Shown in pieces: positions 22,666 to 34,700 of a DNA stretch of 64,000 nucleotides (within the stretch, counting starts at the first letter, position 1; every line of letters starts with the position of its first letter). The notes below the pieces were generated by a model. The model ran no database searches. It saw only the letters and a list, made by a program, of their open reading frames with translations, and was not told the DNA's origin. The stretch is from assembly GCA_949130495.1 (NCBI GenBank), contig OX422214.1, positions 1,844,046 to 1,908,045 on the forward strand, in the 5' to 3' direction. This DNA comes from Sambucus nigra. Lineage: Eukaryota; Streptophyta; Magnoliopsida; Dipsacales; Adoxaceae. The position numbers were made by a program, and so were the translations under genes.

Positions 22666-23367
22666 TATTAAATTTGTTAATGACCATTTGCATTTATAAT
22701 TTATGAAAAATGCTTGTTATTTAGGATAGTGACTGTATGGTGGAGATTATGGTGGTATGAGAGTATGGATAAACAGATATCACAATGCGAATGAAATCTG
22801 ATCTATTCTCTTTCATTGCTTCTCTCCTTTTGGGGGGTTCCAAATTGTTTGAGTTCAATTCTTAGTGAAATTATTTCAGTTCAGAAATGACGAAGTTAAT
22901 TGCAATTGTTTAATTAGGAAACAAAGAGTCTAAGATATAGGAGGTTATGGTGACTCTGTTCTTATGGTATAAATTTATTTATTGCTTCAAGTCAAGCATA
23001 CGCTGTGATTACCTCTCTGATATATTCTCTCCCATTGCCTCTTCACTTTTTTGGGGTTTAGAATCGGTTTAGTTTAATTCTTAAGGTTTCAAACCCATAA
23101 TTATAATTTATGTTTTACTTTTTATTTTCTTCTCATTTTCATTTCCTGGTATGGGTTTTGATTGACTGTATATGTGGTGGAGGTTATGGTGAAATTGACA
23201 TTACACTGCGAATGAAGTCAAGTTTGCTGGGAATCCCCAATTCCATGGCTTGGATTGGGAACTGGAATATATTCAGTTCAAATTTTAAAGGTTTAGAAAT
23301 TTTTATAATTTTTTATGCCTAGAATTGGAAATCAGTAAGAATTCTAATTAAGGAAAATTAAATTCAA

Positions 23368-23522
23368 GGTGTGTTTGGGAACCCTAATTCCATGTCTTGG
23401 ACTATGAATTAGAAATGGAAATATTTTAGTTCAAAAACTAAAAAAATTTAGAACAAAATTTTTTCCAATTTCTAATTCCTATTCCAAGCCATGTAATTGG
23501 AATTGGGTCTCCTAAACACACC
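23368..23522. mobile_element. MITE-like inverted repeat
   Basis: GGTGTGTTTGGGAACCCTAA at the left is matched by a diverged inverted CCTAAACACACC at the right. The interior is also self-complementary (CCATGTCTTGG versus CCAAGCCATG; AATTAGAAATGGAA versus TTCCAATTTCTAATT). At about 155 bp and AT-rich, it looks like a foldback MITE. Confidence 0.6.
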
Positions 23523-23644
23523 CTCAATATTTTTAAATTCGTGATGTTAGAATTCAACGGTGTGGATTTATTAGAATTCTTAATTTATGTTTGTATAAAT
23601 ATTGGCTGCGCACAATTTTGTTGTTATTATTGTGTTATTGAAAC

Positions 23645-23663
23645 CATGTGTGTGTGTGTGTGT
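23645..23663. repeat. GT microsatellite
   Basis: A simple run of about nine GT units is followed shortly by another GTGTGTG at 23678. Confidence 0.8.
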
Positions 23664-23743
23664 GAAACTACATGTGCAGTGTGTGTGAGTAGTTGTATTT
23701 GTGATCAGCACTGTTAAAGACTCGAGGTCCAATATGTGGTCTT

Positions 23744-23932
23744 TGGAGGTGTGTGTAATTTCAATTCCGTGCCATGAAATTGGAATTGAAATATTCGCTG
23801 TTTAAAAGTTTTAATCTTTCACTTGAAATTTTTTAAATTTGGAACTGCAAAAAATACAATTCTGAGGCATGGATTTGGAGTTACCAAATAAATAAAATTT
23901 TCCATTGGAGTTACAAAGCACACCCTTGGTGA
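23744..23932. mobile_element. Second, degenerate MITE-like inverted repeat
   Basis: GGTGTGTGTAATTTCAATTC at the left and GTTACAAAGCACACCC at the right are roughly inverted, and the interior has CCGTGCCATG and GGCATGGATT facing each other. It shares its CAATTCC-CATGG vocabulary with the element at 23368-23522. Confidence 0.45.
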
Positions 23933-24186
23933 TTTATCGTGGATGACGCTGTAAAAACTCCACTTGACTTGAGCATGTAATCTTTTGAAGTTGGTTAAAT
24001 TAAAAAATTTACCTTGAAGTTTTGTATCGACATTTGGATTAAATATTTTAAAACGTTCAATGTAAGCCCTTGTAATTGAATTCGTGCAATTTTATCCTCA
24101 TTCACGTCTTGTTAATAGAGGATGACTTGGCATCCTATTTCTTTATGTCATTCGTTATGTATTATATGGTGTGAATATTTACCACA

Positions 24187-24300
24187 CAGAACGAGAATCT
24201 TGAGTTCACGAACGCAATAAGAATACACGGTGCGCGAATCACGAACGCAACAAGAATAAACGGTGCGAAATTTGAGTTCACGAACAGAATAAGAATCAGG
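24187..24300. repeat. Degenerate minisatellite
   Basis: Three units of the type TCACGAACGCAATAAGAATA followed by CACGGTGCGAA start near 24207, 24239 and 24278 and are separated by TTGAGT. Confidence 0.65.
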
Positions 24301-24754
24301 ATTACTAGAAGTTCAGTTTGGAACTATACCCGTATTTTATTACATTGTGCGAATCTTGACTTCATGAATGCAAAAATTGAAATGCGGACTACAAAATATA
24401 TGCAATAAGGCTTGGATCTTGAACCAAACCATTGAACAAGAATATCTTATTGTAGTCCCCAAATTATTTTTTTTCTCTAGATCTAAGGTCACACGCTCAT
24501 GTTCCTGTTGTTTCTCTCGTTTCGAAATGCAAATATCTTGTACAAGATGTCCAATTATGTTTTCTTTCTTGAGTAGTGTACAAGAGTGAAAATCAATGAG
24601 GCTACAACCTTTTCATATTAGGTCAATTGGTATTAGTTGAATCATCATGCTGCTTGTGTCTTGCTTTAAGCTTTCATGTAGACAGCTGAATCATAAATTA
24701 TTATGATTTCATAAATGGTATCCTTATCATGTGAATTATGCTTTCCATTTACAG

Positions 24755-25212
24755 GGTCTACCCTGCGCTACAAGATCACAGAGTGATTTAAATCCATTGT
24801 AAATATCCTCTTATTGGCGTAAGTTGAGAAATTAGTGATTTCCAGGAGATTTTACACTCCCTTGATGAACTAACGTATGTACTGATTCTAGGAATGTTGC
24901 TTAAAAAGTAATATCTTGGGTTAGCTATTTTGTTTTTTATTTTACTATTTATGTTTGAGGATTTATTAATTTGGATTAACTTATAAAGTAGTTTTTTTAT
25001 GTGTTTGGATCATACAGCTTGTATGACAATACGTGGGATTATGCGAGTTCCTCGACTTATAAAGAGGTGCACAACTATTTGACTCATTTGATGTACAATT
25101 GCCTTAACAAGTTCAATCCATTACGGAATTCACTTATACTTGGTGGAGTAAAAAATGGACAGGAGTATCTAGGAACAGTACTCCTTGGTTCATTCATCTT
25201 CGAAGACTGTTA
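24755..25212 (+). pseudogene. PBG1: 20S proteasome subunit beta type-4 pseudogene, two exons
   Basis: The intact protein is the beta-7 ring subunit of the 20S proteasome in nucleus and cytosol. Exon 24755-24874 follows a TTTACAG acceptor and encodes GSTLRYK, then a decayed stretch with stops, then EISDFQEIL and LDEL. It ends at a GTATGT donor. Exon 25017 to about 25212 follows ATACAG and encodes LYDNTWDY, KEVHNYLTHLMYN, NKFNPLRNSLILGGVKNGQ and FED before a stop. The two exons join in phase across a 142-bp intron, exactly as the family sequence requires. Defects are an in-frame TGA after GSTLRYK, a 1-base shift and a Gly-to-stop change before EISDF, and loss of the conserved HVATGFGNH region. 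Exon 1 and the C-terminal exons are not seen, and an inverted LTR structure begins 89 bp downstream. It is a dead remnant of a host gene. Confidence 0.85.
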
Positions 25213-25300
25213 AAGAGAGTTCCTCTTAAACATTACAAATAATTATTCTATACCTGGTGGAAATTTTTTGTTTAAATTCCAAGTACTTTAGCTATGAGGA

Positions 25301-25639
25301 TGTTGGAAATTAGACTTAATAAAAGTTGTACATAATTTTCTGGACAGAATTTTGAGCAACTTTGAGCTCAAATTTAGGTAGGACCCACACTATAATAATT
25401 GTGAGACCACATACGAATGTGTTCACCTTCGCAAGGAGATTAACGTAGTATATTCATATGTCCAATTTCAATAAGGTATGAATGATAAATATGTCCCCTA
25501 AGTGACTCAAAGCAATGAAAGTTAATGAATTGGATATCTTTTAACTCTTGTCCCACATTCCCACATTCGAAGAGTAGTGGAAAAATTATGAGTTAATAAA
25601 ACCCAAATGATAGAATAAGGATTGGATGCCTTGGGGTAT
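25301..25639 (+). repeat. Left arm of an inverted copia-LTR structure
   Basis: The arm starts TGTTGGAAATTAGAC and is the inverted complement of about 40062-40400 (shared text includes GAGCAACTTTGAGCTCAAAT, GAGACCACATACGAATG and CATATGTCCAATTTCAATAA). It continues after the Tekay insertion at 39499-39556. Features such as TGTTGG and CCCACATT resemble a copia LTR start. Confidence 0.8.
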
Positions 25640-28550
25640 TGTGAAACCCCGACTAATTAAATACCGGGTAGCTACTCCTTTATTAAATCAATACAAAATG
25701 CCAAGTTGGTTCAGTTAATAGCATCACTGTCGAAAACATTTTTATAATTACTAACCACCTAGTATTTAAAAAGTAAGTTGCCAAATTTTAAGTTAAGTCT
25801 GATTAACATGCAATAAAAGAATATTGGAAGAACAACATAATCCATTCACCATAACGAAGTAATGAAATAACCAACAAATAGTAATAAGTCCGGAGGAAAA
25901 CTCCTCACAACAATCCCACAACTGAAAATAATAAGACAAGTCTGAATCCTGAATTAATTACATGTCGAAAGTCTGAAAATCTGAAATATTAAATGTCTCT
26001 ACTAGAAATGAGCGACATGCCCTACTACTGATGAAACTGAATATAAAGTCAAGACGGCTGAAGCGTCTACTAGAAAAGTCCTGTAACTTCCACAAACAGC
26101 TACAGCTCATCACCTGAATGAGAATCCTATGCCTGGTGTCCTTGTGGCTGGGCACCTAAAATGGTTTTTACAAAAAAAGATTTGAAAGCAAATGGGTCAG
26201 AGCCCGAAAGTGGAAATCATTTTAAAAAAGCAAGTGTTTTAATAACATTAAAACATTAAATGCAAAATACATGTTAGGACGTGCACTCACATGAAATTCT
26301 CACCTCTCGACTATATGTGCACTCCTAACGTACCGTACCCATCTAAATGACATACATATCTAACCAAACCGTAATAAGATCTACCCCTTACTACTCGCTT
26401 CCCATATTATATTCTAGCGTTATCAATTAAATAGAGGGCTTTACTTAAACTCAGATTCTCAATTTGTAATACAATTCACTATCGGTTAACCCGTTATGTT
26501 TACTCAAAACATTACCATAATTATATTCACAATACCAACATGAAAGTTCCCTTTAATTAAGTGTATATTATTCACGTCAGAAATATACAATACAAGCACC
26601 CTGAGACTAAGCTGCGGTGCACACACACTCTGCTATCCATCCCAGTACATCACGTACATAAGGATCACGTATTCCGAATCTCTCAGGAATCGTTCTTAGA
26701 TAACAACATCATAAATAATGGAGGCGAGCACAGTCACATCACATGGGTCACGCACATACCTACGCTCCCACGATCAGCAAACTTATTAACATCCCAATAA
26801 GTCCTTCTCTGACCTATGTTCATCGAGGTAACCAATCTAAATCCGGGCAACACAAGGATTAGAAGGCCCTAAGCGAACGTAACCCTCCCGTGATAGCAAG
26901 TATGGTAGGTGTGTCATACACATAAATCATATACATATACTAAGTATGCACACATCTTAGTAATCACCATAATTTATTTGTGGTACACTTCTCATTCTTG
27001 TACTGACATAGATTGCTACACAATTTATATGTTCCCGGTCAATATAATTATTTAGGTCGTCAATAATTCTCGCATCGTAATAGACACTCACGTCCTAATT
27101 CATAATTTTCCTTAGGTTCAAACTACACTTCTAGGTTTTACTCCTCATTATATCTCAAATGTCCCTACTATATCAATTTATCATCAAGGGAAGGTTATCT
27201 CTACCATTAAATAAGGTTACGGGACACTCAGGATCGAAACAGGCTAAAAAGCCTAAACTGTCAACTCGTTCGAACGAGGCTGTTTGAACGAGAGTTCGTT
27301 CAAACGAAGTGGGCTTTTAACGAGGTCTCGTTCGAAAAAAGTCATTGAACGAACTTCACCCTCGTTAGAAGTCAAAGGTCAACTCGTTAGAAGCTCGTTC
27401 GAACGACCTGGGTAGGTCTTCTAACGAGTGGCCAGTTTCGAGCCCAGATTTTTCTAATCTCGTTTTTCCAACTTCTCTACACCTCAGATCTCATCCAAAC
27501 ATTAATCCAACGATTGTTCAAAGCCACCAATCATACCTAAACATATTTAGGTCATATACTAACGCATTTTGTGGGGTTAATTCATCCTAACCTCATTCAA
27601 TTATCAAATCTCTTCATATTTTCCCCCAATTATAAGAACACGAACCCTAGAATTTATAAATCATCATAAAGCCTAATTAAATCCGTTTTTGTTTCATCAT
27701 AATTATAATATCATCAGAATAATCATCAAAATACAAATCTACATGCGATTCCTCATCAAAAATGTAACTTTTACTTCCAATTAAAATGGGTTTTTCATTT
27801 ACTCCCAAGAACAATAAGATTTTATCAATTCCTACACATGGAAGAAACATTCTTTGCAAAATAACGAAATTAAACCACTTGCTTTATTTGAATCTATGAT
27901 TTTGATGTCGATTTGATGGAGTATTCTCTCTCTCTCTGCAGAATCCTTCTATCCCTCTCTCTACAAGCCTTCTTCCCCAATGTGATAATGGTGGCTCGGG
28001 TTTTTGCCATAGGAAATTTTGGAGCAATTCTAATAACCCCCGTAGCCCATTAAGTCCTAAGATGTGGTTAGTGGGTTTAGTGGGAAATTACCAAGTCAGC
28101 TTTTTAATTCCCAATTTTCGTAGGTTTTAATTCCCAAAAATTCAAAATTACCAAACTACCCTTATACGTTGCCGGCATGGCCTAAAAATGCCCCGGGACC
28201 CAAACTAAACCCCAGGCTAGTGTTTTCTGACTATTTCGACCCTTCCGGACGCGTTGGCGCACTCAAAATGACCATTCGGTTTATAGAAATAAAATTCACT
28301 TTTTTTAATTATCATAATTATTTTCCTGACGCGACTGTCACACGCGTCTCAACAAAATTCCCCAAATTGTCGTATTTCAATCTCACGACAAATTTCATAA
28401 TTCAATATTCATATATAATCATATATGCACATAATAATCAAATACCAACTCGCATCTTGCTAGTATTTTAATCCGGATTAATTTCCAATTAATACACATT
28501 TAATTCAATTAATCCCATAAATAAATATCACAAAAATACGGGGTATTACA
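25640..28550 (-). repeat. 3' LTR (minus strand) of the Tekay element
   Basis: It runs from TGTGAAACCCC to GGGGTATTACA and is a direct repeat of 36574-39498. It contains a stem-loop at 26081-26105, the blocks GGCTGGGCACCT and GGGTCAGAGCCCG (26141-26206), a palindrome cluster (27261-27432) and the U3 block (28227-28264). The same 100-codon frame occurs in both LTRs, but it is LTR sequence and not a gene. Confidence 0.92.
27261..27432. repeat. Palindrome cluster (CGTTCGAACG type) in the Tekay 3' LTR
   Basis: Units include CTCGTTCGAACGAG (perfect 14-bp palindrome), GAGTTCGTTCAAACG, GTCTCGTTCGAAA, GCTCGTTCGAACGACC and several CTCGTTAGAAG or CTTCTAACGAG half-palindromes. Compared with the other LTR (38197-38378), one 12-bp unit containing CATTCGAA is missing. 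Confidence 0.9.
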
Positions 28551-28607
28551 TACTTTCCCCCTAATAACTGAATTTCGTCCCGAAATTCGGAACTAGAAAG
28601 TACCTGG
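28551..28607 (-). other. Polypurine tract and end of the Tekay interior
   Basis: On the minus strand, the original stop codon TAG (about 28594-28596) lies just downstream of the solo-LTR insertion. GGGACGAAATTCAG follows, then TTATTAGGGGGAAAG, which abuts the LTR. TSD bases CCTGG are at 28603-28607. Confidence 0.8.
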
Positions 28608-29980
28608 TGTGACACCCCGCCCAAATAAATACCGGGTGATCAGTCCTATATCAAATTTAAAACAGGAATCTCAGGGGTTCATTCTTAGCATCACTGTCGA
28701 AAACTTTTTAAAACTTTACTAACCACCTAGTATTCAAAAAGACTGATGTCAAATTTTATCTTTTTATTAAACAATTAAATATGCATGCTGAATAACAAAT
28801 AAACCATACCTCCAAACCATGAGTCTAAAACAGTACTAAATGACTAAATGACCTGCCGAATAAACAATCGACTCAAAATCCCAATAATAATAATTCAATA
28901 AATGAATACATAAACCAAATACCGAGTCTAAAAGTAAAAGGGGAAACATGACCTGAATGAATCTACAACTGAGATAAGAATCCTACTCTAGGAATAAAGA
29001 AATGATACGTCTAAATCAAATCCTGCAACCATCCACAATGTTGCAGCTGCGTAACCCTGGAATAGATAAGTCAACTATGGCATTCCTGTGGCTGGATACC
29101 TGTTAATATACATATACATAGACAAGAGAGAAGAAGTAAAAGAAACGTGTTAGAGCCCGATTTATAAAAATATTTAGTAAGCATTTTATTGCAATAAATG
29201 AAATGCGTAGTATATAATGTTCATAATTGCTTTTACGGTACCACTCTCTTAAGGACAATCTCACCTCTCTTCTATAGTGCACACCTATCGCATTCATTTA
29301 TTCCGCCTAGCCATCTGACACACTTCTAACTAGGAAAAAGGCTTATCCTTCTAGTTACCCCTAGTAGTAGTATATCATATTTGATCTCAACAATTATCAT
29401 TTTTAAATAAGTGTTATCACACTAAAGTCACGTATTTACTATTTACGTTTATATAAGATTTCACTATCTTAATAGTCTGTAATTATCTCATTGTAGATAT
29501 ACCATAAGCATACATATACATACCTCACTATTATATATACGTATTAACACAATCTTAATAGCCTACAATTATCACATTGTAAGTATAACACAAGTACACA
29601 TATATATCCACCACCATTATATATATATACTAACACATCACCCTAAGGATACACCTATAGTGCATTGCATACTCTGCTATCATGTCCCGGTACATCTCGT
29701 ACTCAAACAAGGACTATCGGTTCGGAAATGTCCCACGAACCATATAAACAAATCACACATATTGGCGGAGAACATAGTTCACATACCTATGGGTCACGCA
29801 CATACCTACGCTCCCATAGTCAGCGGACTTATCAACTCACAAATAAGTCTTTCACAGTCCTATGTTCTGAGATACAAGTAAAATATTCCCCCGAAGGTCA
29901 CTCAGGATAAGACCGTCTCTACACAACCCCCCGTGATAGCAAGCAGCTATGTATGTCATCCACATAATAAAATAATAAAA

Positions 29981-30115
29981 TAGGTATTCACGCACCCTAT
30001 TAAAATATTAGGTATTCACACAACCTTTCATTGTTTTACGTATTCACACAACCTATCATTATTTTAGGTATTCCCGTAACCTTATCATTTTTCTATTGGA
30101 TTATGTATTCCCATA
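29981..30115. repeat. Minisatellite in the solo LTR
   Basis: Four diverged units of about 35 bp begin TAGGTATTCAC or close variants, starting near 29981, 30009, 30038 and 30074, with ACAACCT or GTAACCT and a T-rich end. Confidence 0.75.
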
Positions 30116-30793
30116 TTTATATATATAATTCACACATTCATATATATATATACATATATTCCAATTATTACTAGTTCGCTCGTATTAAATACGATCCAAT
30201 ACCAAAATAGCTACATCCCACTGTTTAATATAATTTATATAATTATATATCTCACCTCATATATACTTGATTAAGTTCATATTAGTCTCACAAAGTTCCC
30301 AGCAATTTTTAGTTTCAATTCGGGAAAGTTTCGTCACTAATTAAAACTCCAAGGGTATTTTAGACATTTCACAATATATGCCTCAGTAATGAAATTCCTA
30401 GTACTGCGTACTACTCTCGATTTGCTATGCGTGGCCACAAACGGCACGTAAATCCGAATTCGTATGACAAAGTTATGCTCATTTAAAGTTGTGCTAAAAA
30501 TCAAATAACTCGTTCCGTCTTCAAGGGTATTTTAGACCTTTCAATTTTTGTGTCTAATTAAAAACATTCCCATGATAGCGTAATACTCTTCGCTATCTAT
30601 GTGTGTCCGTGAACGGCACACTAATCCGACTCCGTATGCCAAAATTTAGGGCATTATAAAGATTCACCTCAAAGAAGATTTAAAAAAAAAAACTTTCTTA
30701 AAAAGTTTTCCCACATTCTGCTGCCCAGATTAATAAATTGATGTTTTGAGGCATTTTGGAGCAGTTTTGGAGGCAGCGCGTGAGACAACAAAA

Positions 30794-30816
30794 TGTAGAA
30801 AACGCGATTTTCTACA
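30794..30816. repeat. Perfect 9-bp-stem hairpin in the solo LTR
   Basis: TGTAGAAAA, the 5-base loop CGCGA, and TTTTCTACA form a perfect stem. It lies about 980 bp from the LTR start, the position that holds palindrome clusters in related LTR families, and is followed by GCGGACAG. Confidence 0.75.
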
Positions 30817-31785
30817 GGGCATCGCGGACAGAATCTCCATTAAAGCTCCAAAACCTTCGATTATACCCAGATCTTTTAATCTAAAAACCTCCCAAGATTC
30901 ATCATAAATCCACCCAAACTTTATCATTAACAATTTCTTCCAACAATACCACTAATGGAGATTCAAAAACCAAGATCTAATCATGTTGTTCACTTCTCAA
31001 ATTAAGTTATAATTTCACTATTAGCCCAATTTCTCACAAAGTTAAAAATCCCCTATGAATGGTTATTCTTCATCTTCTTCACCATAAATCCACAAATTTC
31101 AATTCAAATTCCTACTTCCAAATTTCCAGAATTAATTGACATAATTACAACTATTTACATCATTAACTACAACTCAAATTAAAGCAAGAAAACACTTGCC
31201 TTGGGGGATTAAATCCGACGATCCCATGTCGAAATTCTTGCCCGCATTGCTCTTGTCATCCTTCTTTCCTTCTTCTTCTTTCTCCTTTCTCTCCTCTCTC
31301 AACCCTTTGTGTTTTGGAATGACTCATGGCTGCCCAACACACTTAAACCTAGGTTAAAATTCCTCAATCCCGTAATTAAGCCTATTGGCCAATTAAAAAT
31401 GACTTAAATGCCCCCGTATGGGCTCGGTCATGTCTAAAAATGTCCCGAGACCCATTTACTACCCCCGGGTACTCTTTTCCGACTATCTCGACCCTTCCAG
31501 ACTCAACCGTGCACTCAGAATTCTCATCCGAGATACTTTATAAAATTTTCCAATTTCAACCTCAAAATGCGACACGTGAAAATTTTCAATAACCCGAATT
31601 AATTTGAATTTCGAAATCCCCAAATTTAAATAATAAATTCTAAATCTCCAAATTCAATAATTTCTCCAATTTAAATAAATTAAATTTAAATCACCAAATT
31701 AAATGAATTTCTCCAAATTAAATAAATCCAACTCACTAATTTAATTAATTTATATATCCTCTAAAATATGGGGTGTTACACCTGG

Positions 31786-34700
31786 TAAGAACAACTCTGG
31801 GTAACGTTCGCGCATCTCATCCTCGCGCTCCCATGTGGACTCCTCGACATTATGATGTCGCCACTGAACACGTACTAACGGAACAATCTTTGACCACAGT
31901 TTCCGCTCACTTCGGTCCAAAATAGCAATCGGCCCCTCCTCGTAGGAGCTATCAGGCTGGAGATCGATGTCCTCCAAAGCAATGTGAGAATGAGCCAAAT
32001 CGTCTCTAAGATATTTCCTTAGCGAGGAAATATGAAATACATCGTGAATCCGATGCAAATGCTCCGGTAACCCAAGCCTATACGCAACCAGTCCAGTTCA
32101 ATAATAGGAAATCGTCCCACATATCTCGGTGCCAACTTCCCTTTCTTCCCGAAACGCATAATCCCCTTCATAGGAGATACTCTGAGCAAAACCTGGTCCC
32201 CCACTTGGAACTCCCTGAAGAACCTCTTCGCATCAGCATAACTCTTCTGCCGATCCTGAGCTACCCGAATGCGACTCCGTATCAATTATATCCTCGTCGA
32301 AGTATCCTGAATCACTTTCGGGCCAAGTAGTTTGTTGTCCCACACCTCCAACCAACATGCTGGGGAACGACAAGGTCTACCGTACAATGCCTCAAATGGA
32401 GCCATGCCAATGGTGAACTGGTAGGAGTTGTTGTAAGCAAACTCCACCAGTGGAAGATACTGCTCCCATCCACCCTCAAAATCAATGATGCACATACGCA
32501 ACATGTCTTCCAACATCTGTTTTGTACGCTCGGTCTGCCCATCAGTCTGCGGGTGATACCCCGTACTCTACCGTAATTCTGTGCCCATGGCCTCCTGAAA
32601 ACTCTCCTAAAACCGTGAAACAAATATCTTGTCTCTGTCAGACACGATATTTAGGGGCACACCGTGAAGTCTCACTATCTCTGCAATAAAGAGCTGGGCA
32701 TACTGTCCCGTAGTGTAGTCTGTCCTTACGGGTAGAAAATGAGCGACTTTGGTCAACCTGTCCACAATTACCCAAATGGAGTCGTGACCTCTCTGCGACG
32801 TAGGTAACCCCATGATAAAGTCTATGGATATGCTCTCCCACATCCACATCGGGACCTCCAATGGCTGTAGAAGTCCTGCCGGTTTCTGATGGTCCACTTT
32901 TACCAATTGACAAGTGGCGCATTTAGAAACAAACACGGCAATATCTCTCTTCATTCCACTCCACCAATACTGTCGTCTCATGTCTTGGTACATTTTATCC
33001 CCACCAGGATGTACCATGAACCGTGAGCCGTGCGACTCTGCCATCAACTCGTGCCGCAATTCTTCCCTTTCCGGAACTACCAATCTCCCATTAAGGCGTA
33101 ATCCCCCGTCTGAGCTAACGGTATAGGACTCGGCTCACTCTGCTAGTAATCGAACTATCTGCTCCTGACAGAACGAGTCATTTGCCTGTGCCCTTACTAC
33201 CTTCATGACAATCTGCGGTGTAACGGTAATCACATACATGAATGATCGGGCCACTGCATCCTGGTGTCCCAACTCCTTCCACTTTGCCTTCCACACATCT
33301 GCCACCTCATCTACTGGCCTACGGCTCAACGCGTCTGCTACCACGTTAGCCTTCCCCGGGTGATATTGGATATCGAACTGATAATCCTTCACAAACTCAA
33401 GCCACCTCCGCTGCCGCATATTCAACTCCTTCTGCGTGAAAAGGTATTGTAGGGGCTTGTGGTCTGTGAATAATCAAAACTTTTCCCCCAAAAGGTAATG
33501 TCTCCAAATATGAAGGGCAGATAAAACTGCCGCCAACTCTAAGGCATGAGTGGGGTAATTCTTCTCGTGAGGCTTTAGCTTACGGGATGCATAAGCAATG
33601 GCCTGACTCTCCTGCTGTAATACACCTCCAAGTCCTTGCAAGGACGCATCGGTGTAAACTAAATACTCAACTCCCGGTCTCGGCAATGCTAACACAGGTG
33701 CAGAGGTCAACTTATCCTTCAACTCATCGAACGCCAACTGACAGGCATCACTCAAGATGAACGGCACACCTTTACGAATCAGATGTGTCAAAGGGCCCGT
33801 TATCTTCGAAAATCCCCGAATGAACCTCCTGTAGTATCTTGCTAGGCCCAAGAAGCTACGGATCTATGTCGGTGTCGTGGGCTGTCCCCACTCCCTCACC
33901 GCGGATACCTTCCTCGGATCAACAGATATCCCCCGGTCGGAAATAATATGTCCCAAAAACTGGACCTCCTTCAGCCAAAACCCGCACTTGTCGTATTTTG
34001 CATAGAACTCGTCCTGACGTAGCGTCTGCAAAACTTGCCTCAAATGCTCAGCGTGTTCCTCCTCTGTCTGGGAGTAAACCAGAATATCATCAATGAAGAC
34101 AATGACAAACTGATATAGGAAATCTCTGAACACCCTACTCATCAAGTCCATAAACACGGCTGGAGCATTGGTCAAACCAAAAGGCATAACCCGAAACTCG
34201 TAAGAACCATATCTCGATAAGAACGCAGTCTTCGAGACGTCCTCCTCCCTAATAGGAAACTGATGGTATCCCGATCTCAAATCAATCTTCGAGAAGAAAG
34301 AAGATCCTCTCAACTGGTTGAATAAGTCATCGATTCGAGGCCACGGATACTTATTCCATATCGTGACTTTTTTCAACTCCCGATAGTCCACACACAATCT
34401 TAGTGAACCATCTCTCTTCTTCACGAACAACACAGGGGCACCCCACGGCAAAGTACTCCTCCGAATAAGCCCCTGACCCAACAACTGCTCAATCTGATCC
34501 CGTAACTCCCTCATCTCAACTAGAGCCATACGGTACGGTGCGCGTGCTATAGGTCTCGTATCTGGTAATAAGTCTATGACAAAGTCTATCTATCGACTGG
34601 GGGTAGGCCTGGTATCTCCTGAAACATATCGGAATACTCACTGACAACTGGGATCGAATCTAAAGGAATCACAATCTCCTTAGAGGTATCCTCCTCTAGG

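Larger units (their letters stand above)
22666..24754 (+). other. Low-copy DNA upstream of the proteasome pseudogene
   Basis: No coding exon is recognised. Two diverged copies of an approximately 190-bp segment (about 22740-22875 and 22945-23090) share TTATGGTG, a TTCTCT-CATTGC stretch and TTTTTGGGG followed by TTTAATTCTTA-like text. It also holds MITE-like inverted repeats and a minisatellite. It may be the former first intron and upstream region of the pseudogene, since a 3' splice site ends it at 24754. Confidence 0.4.
28608..31780 (-). mobile_element. Solo LTR (3.17 kb) nested in the Tekay element
   Basis: It runs from TGTGACACCCC to GGGGTGTTACA and is flanked by perfect target duplications CCTGG (28603-28607 and 31781-31785). 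It has no internal region, so it formed by recombination between two LTRs. It shares with the Tekay LTR the stem-loop (29023-29046), the terminal blocks and the U3 block (31479-31516), but is otherwise diverged. It has a 36-bp tandem array and a perfect hairpin at 30794-30816. It inserted in the last codons of the chromodomain protein. Confidence 0.92.

Noticed and set aside
27261..27432. Clustered palindromes as a CRISPR-like array
   Set aside because: Unit spacing is irregular, the spacers are not unique sequences of constant length, and the context is plant retrotransposon LTRs.
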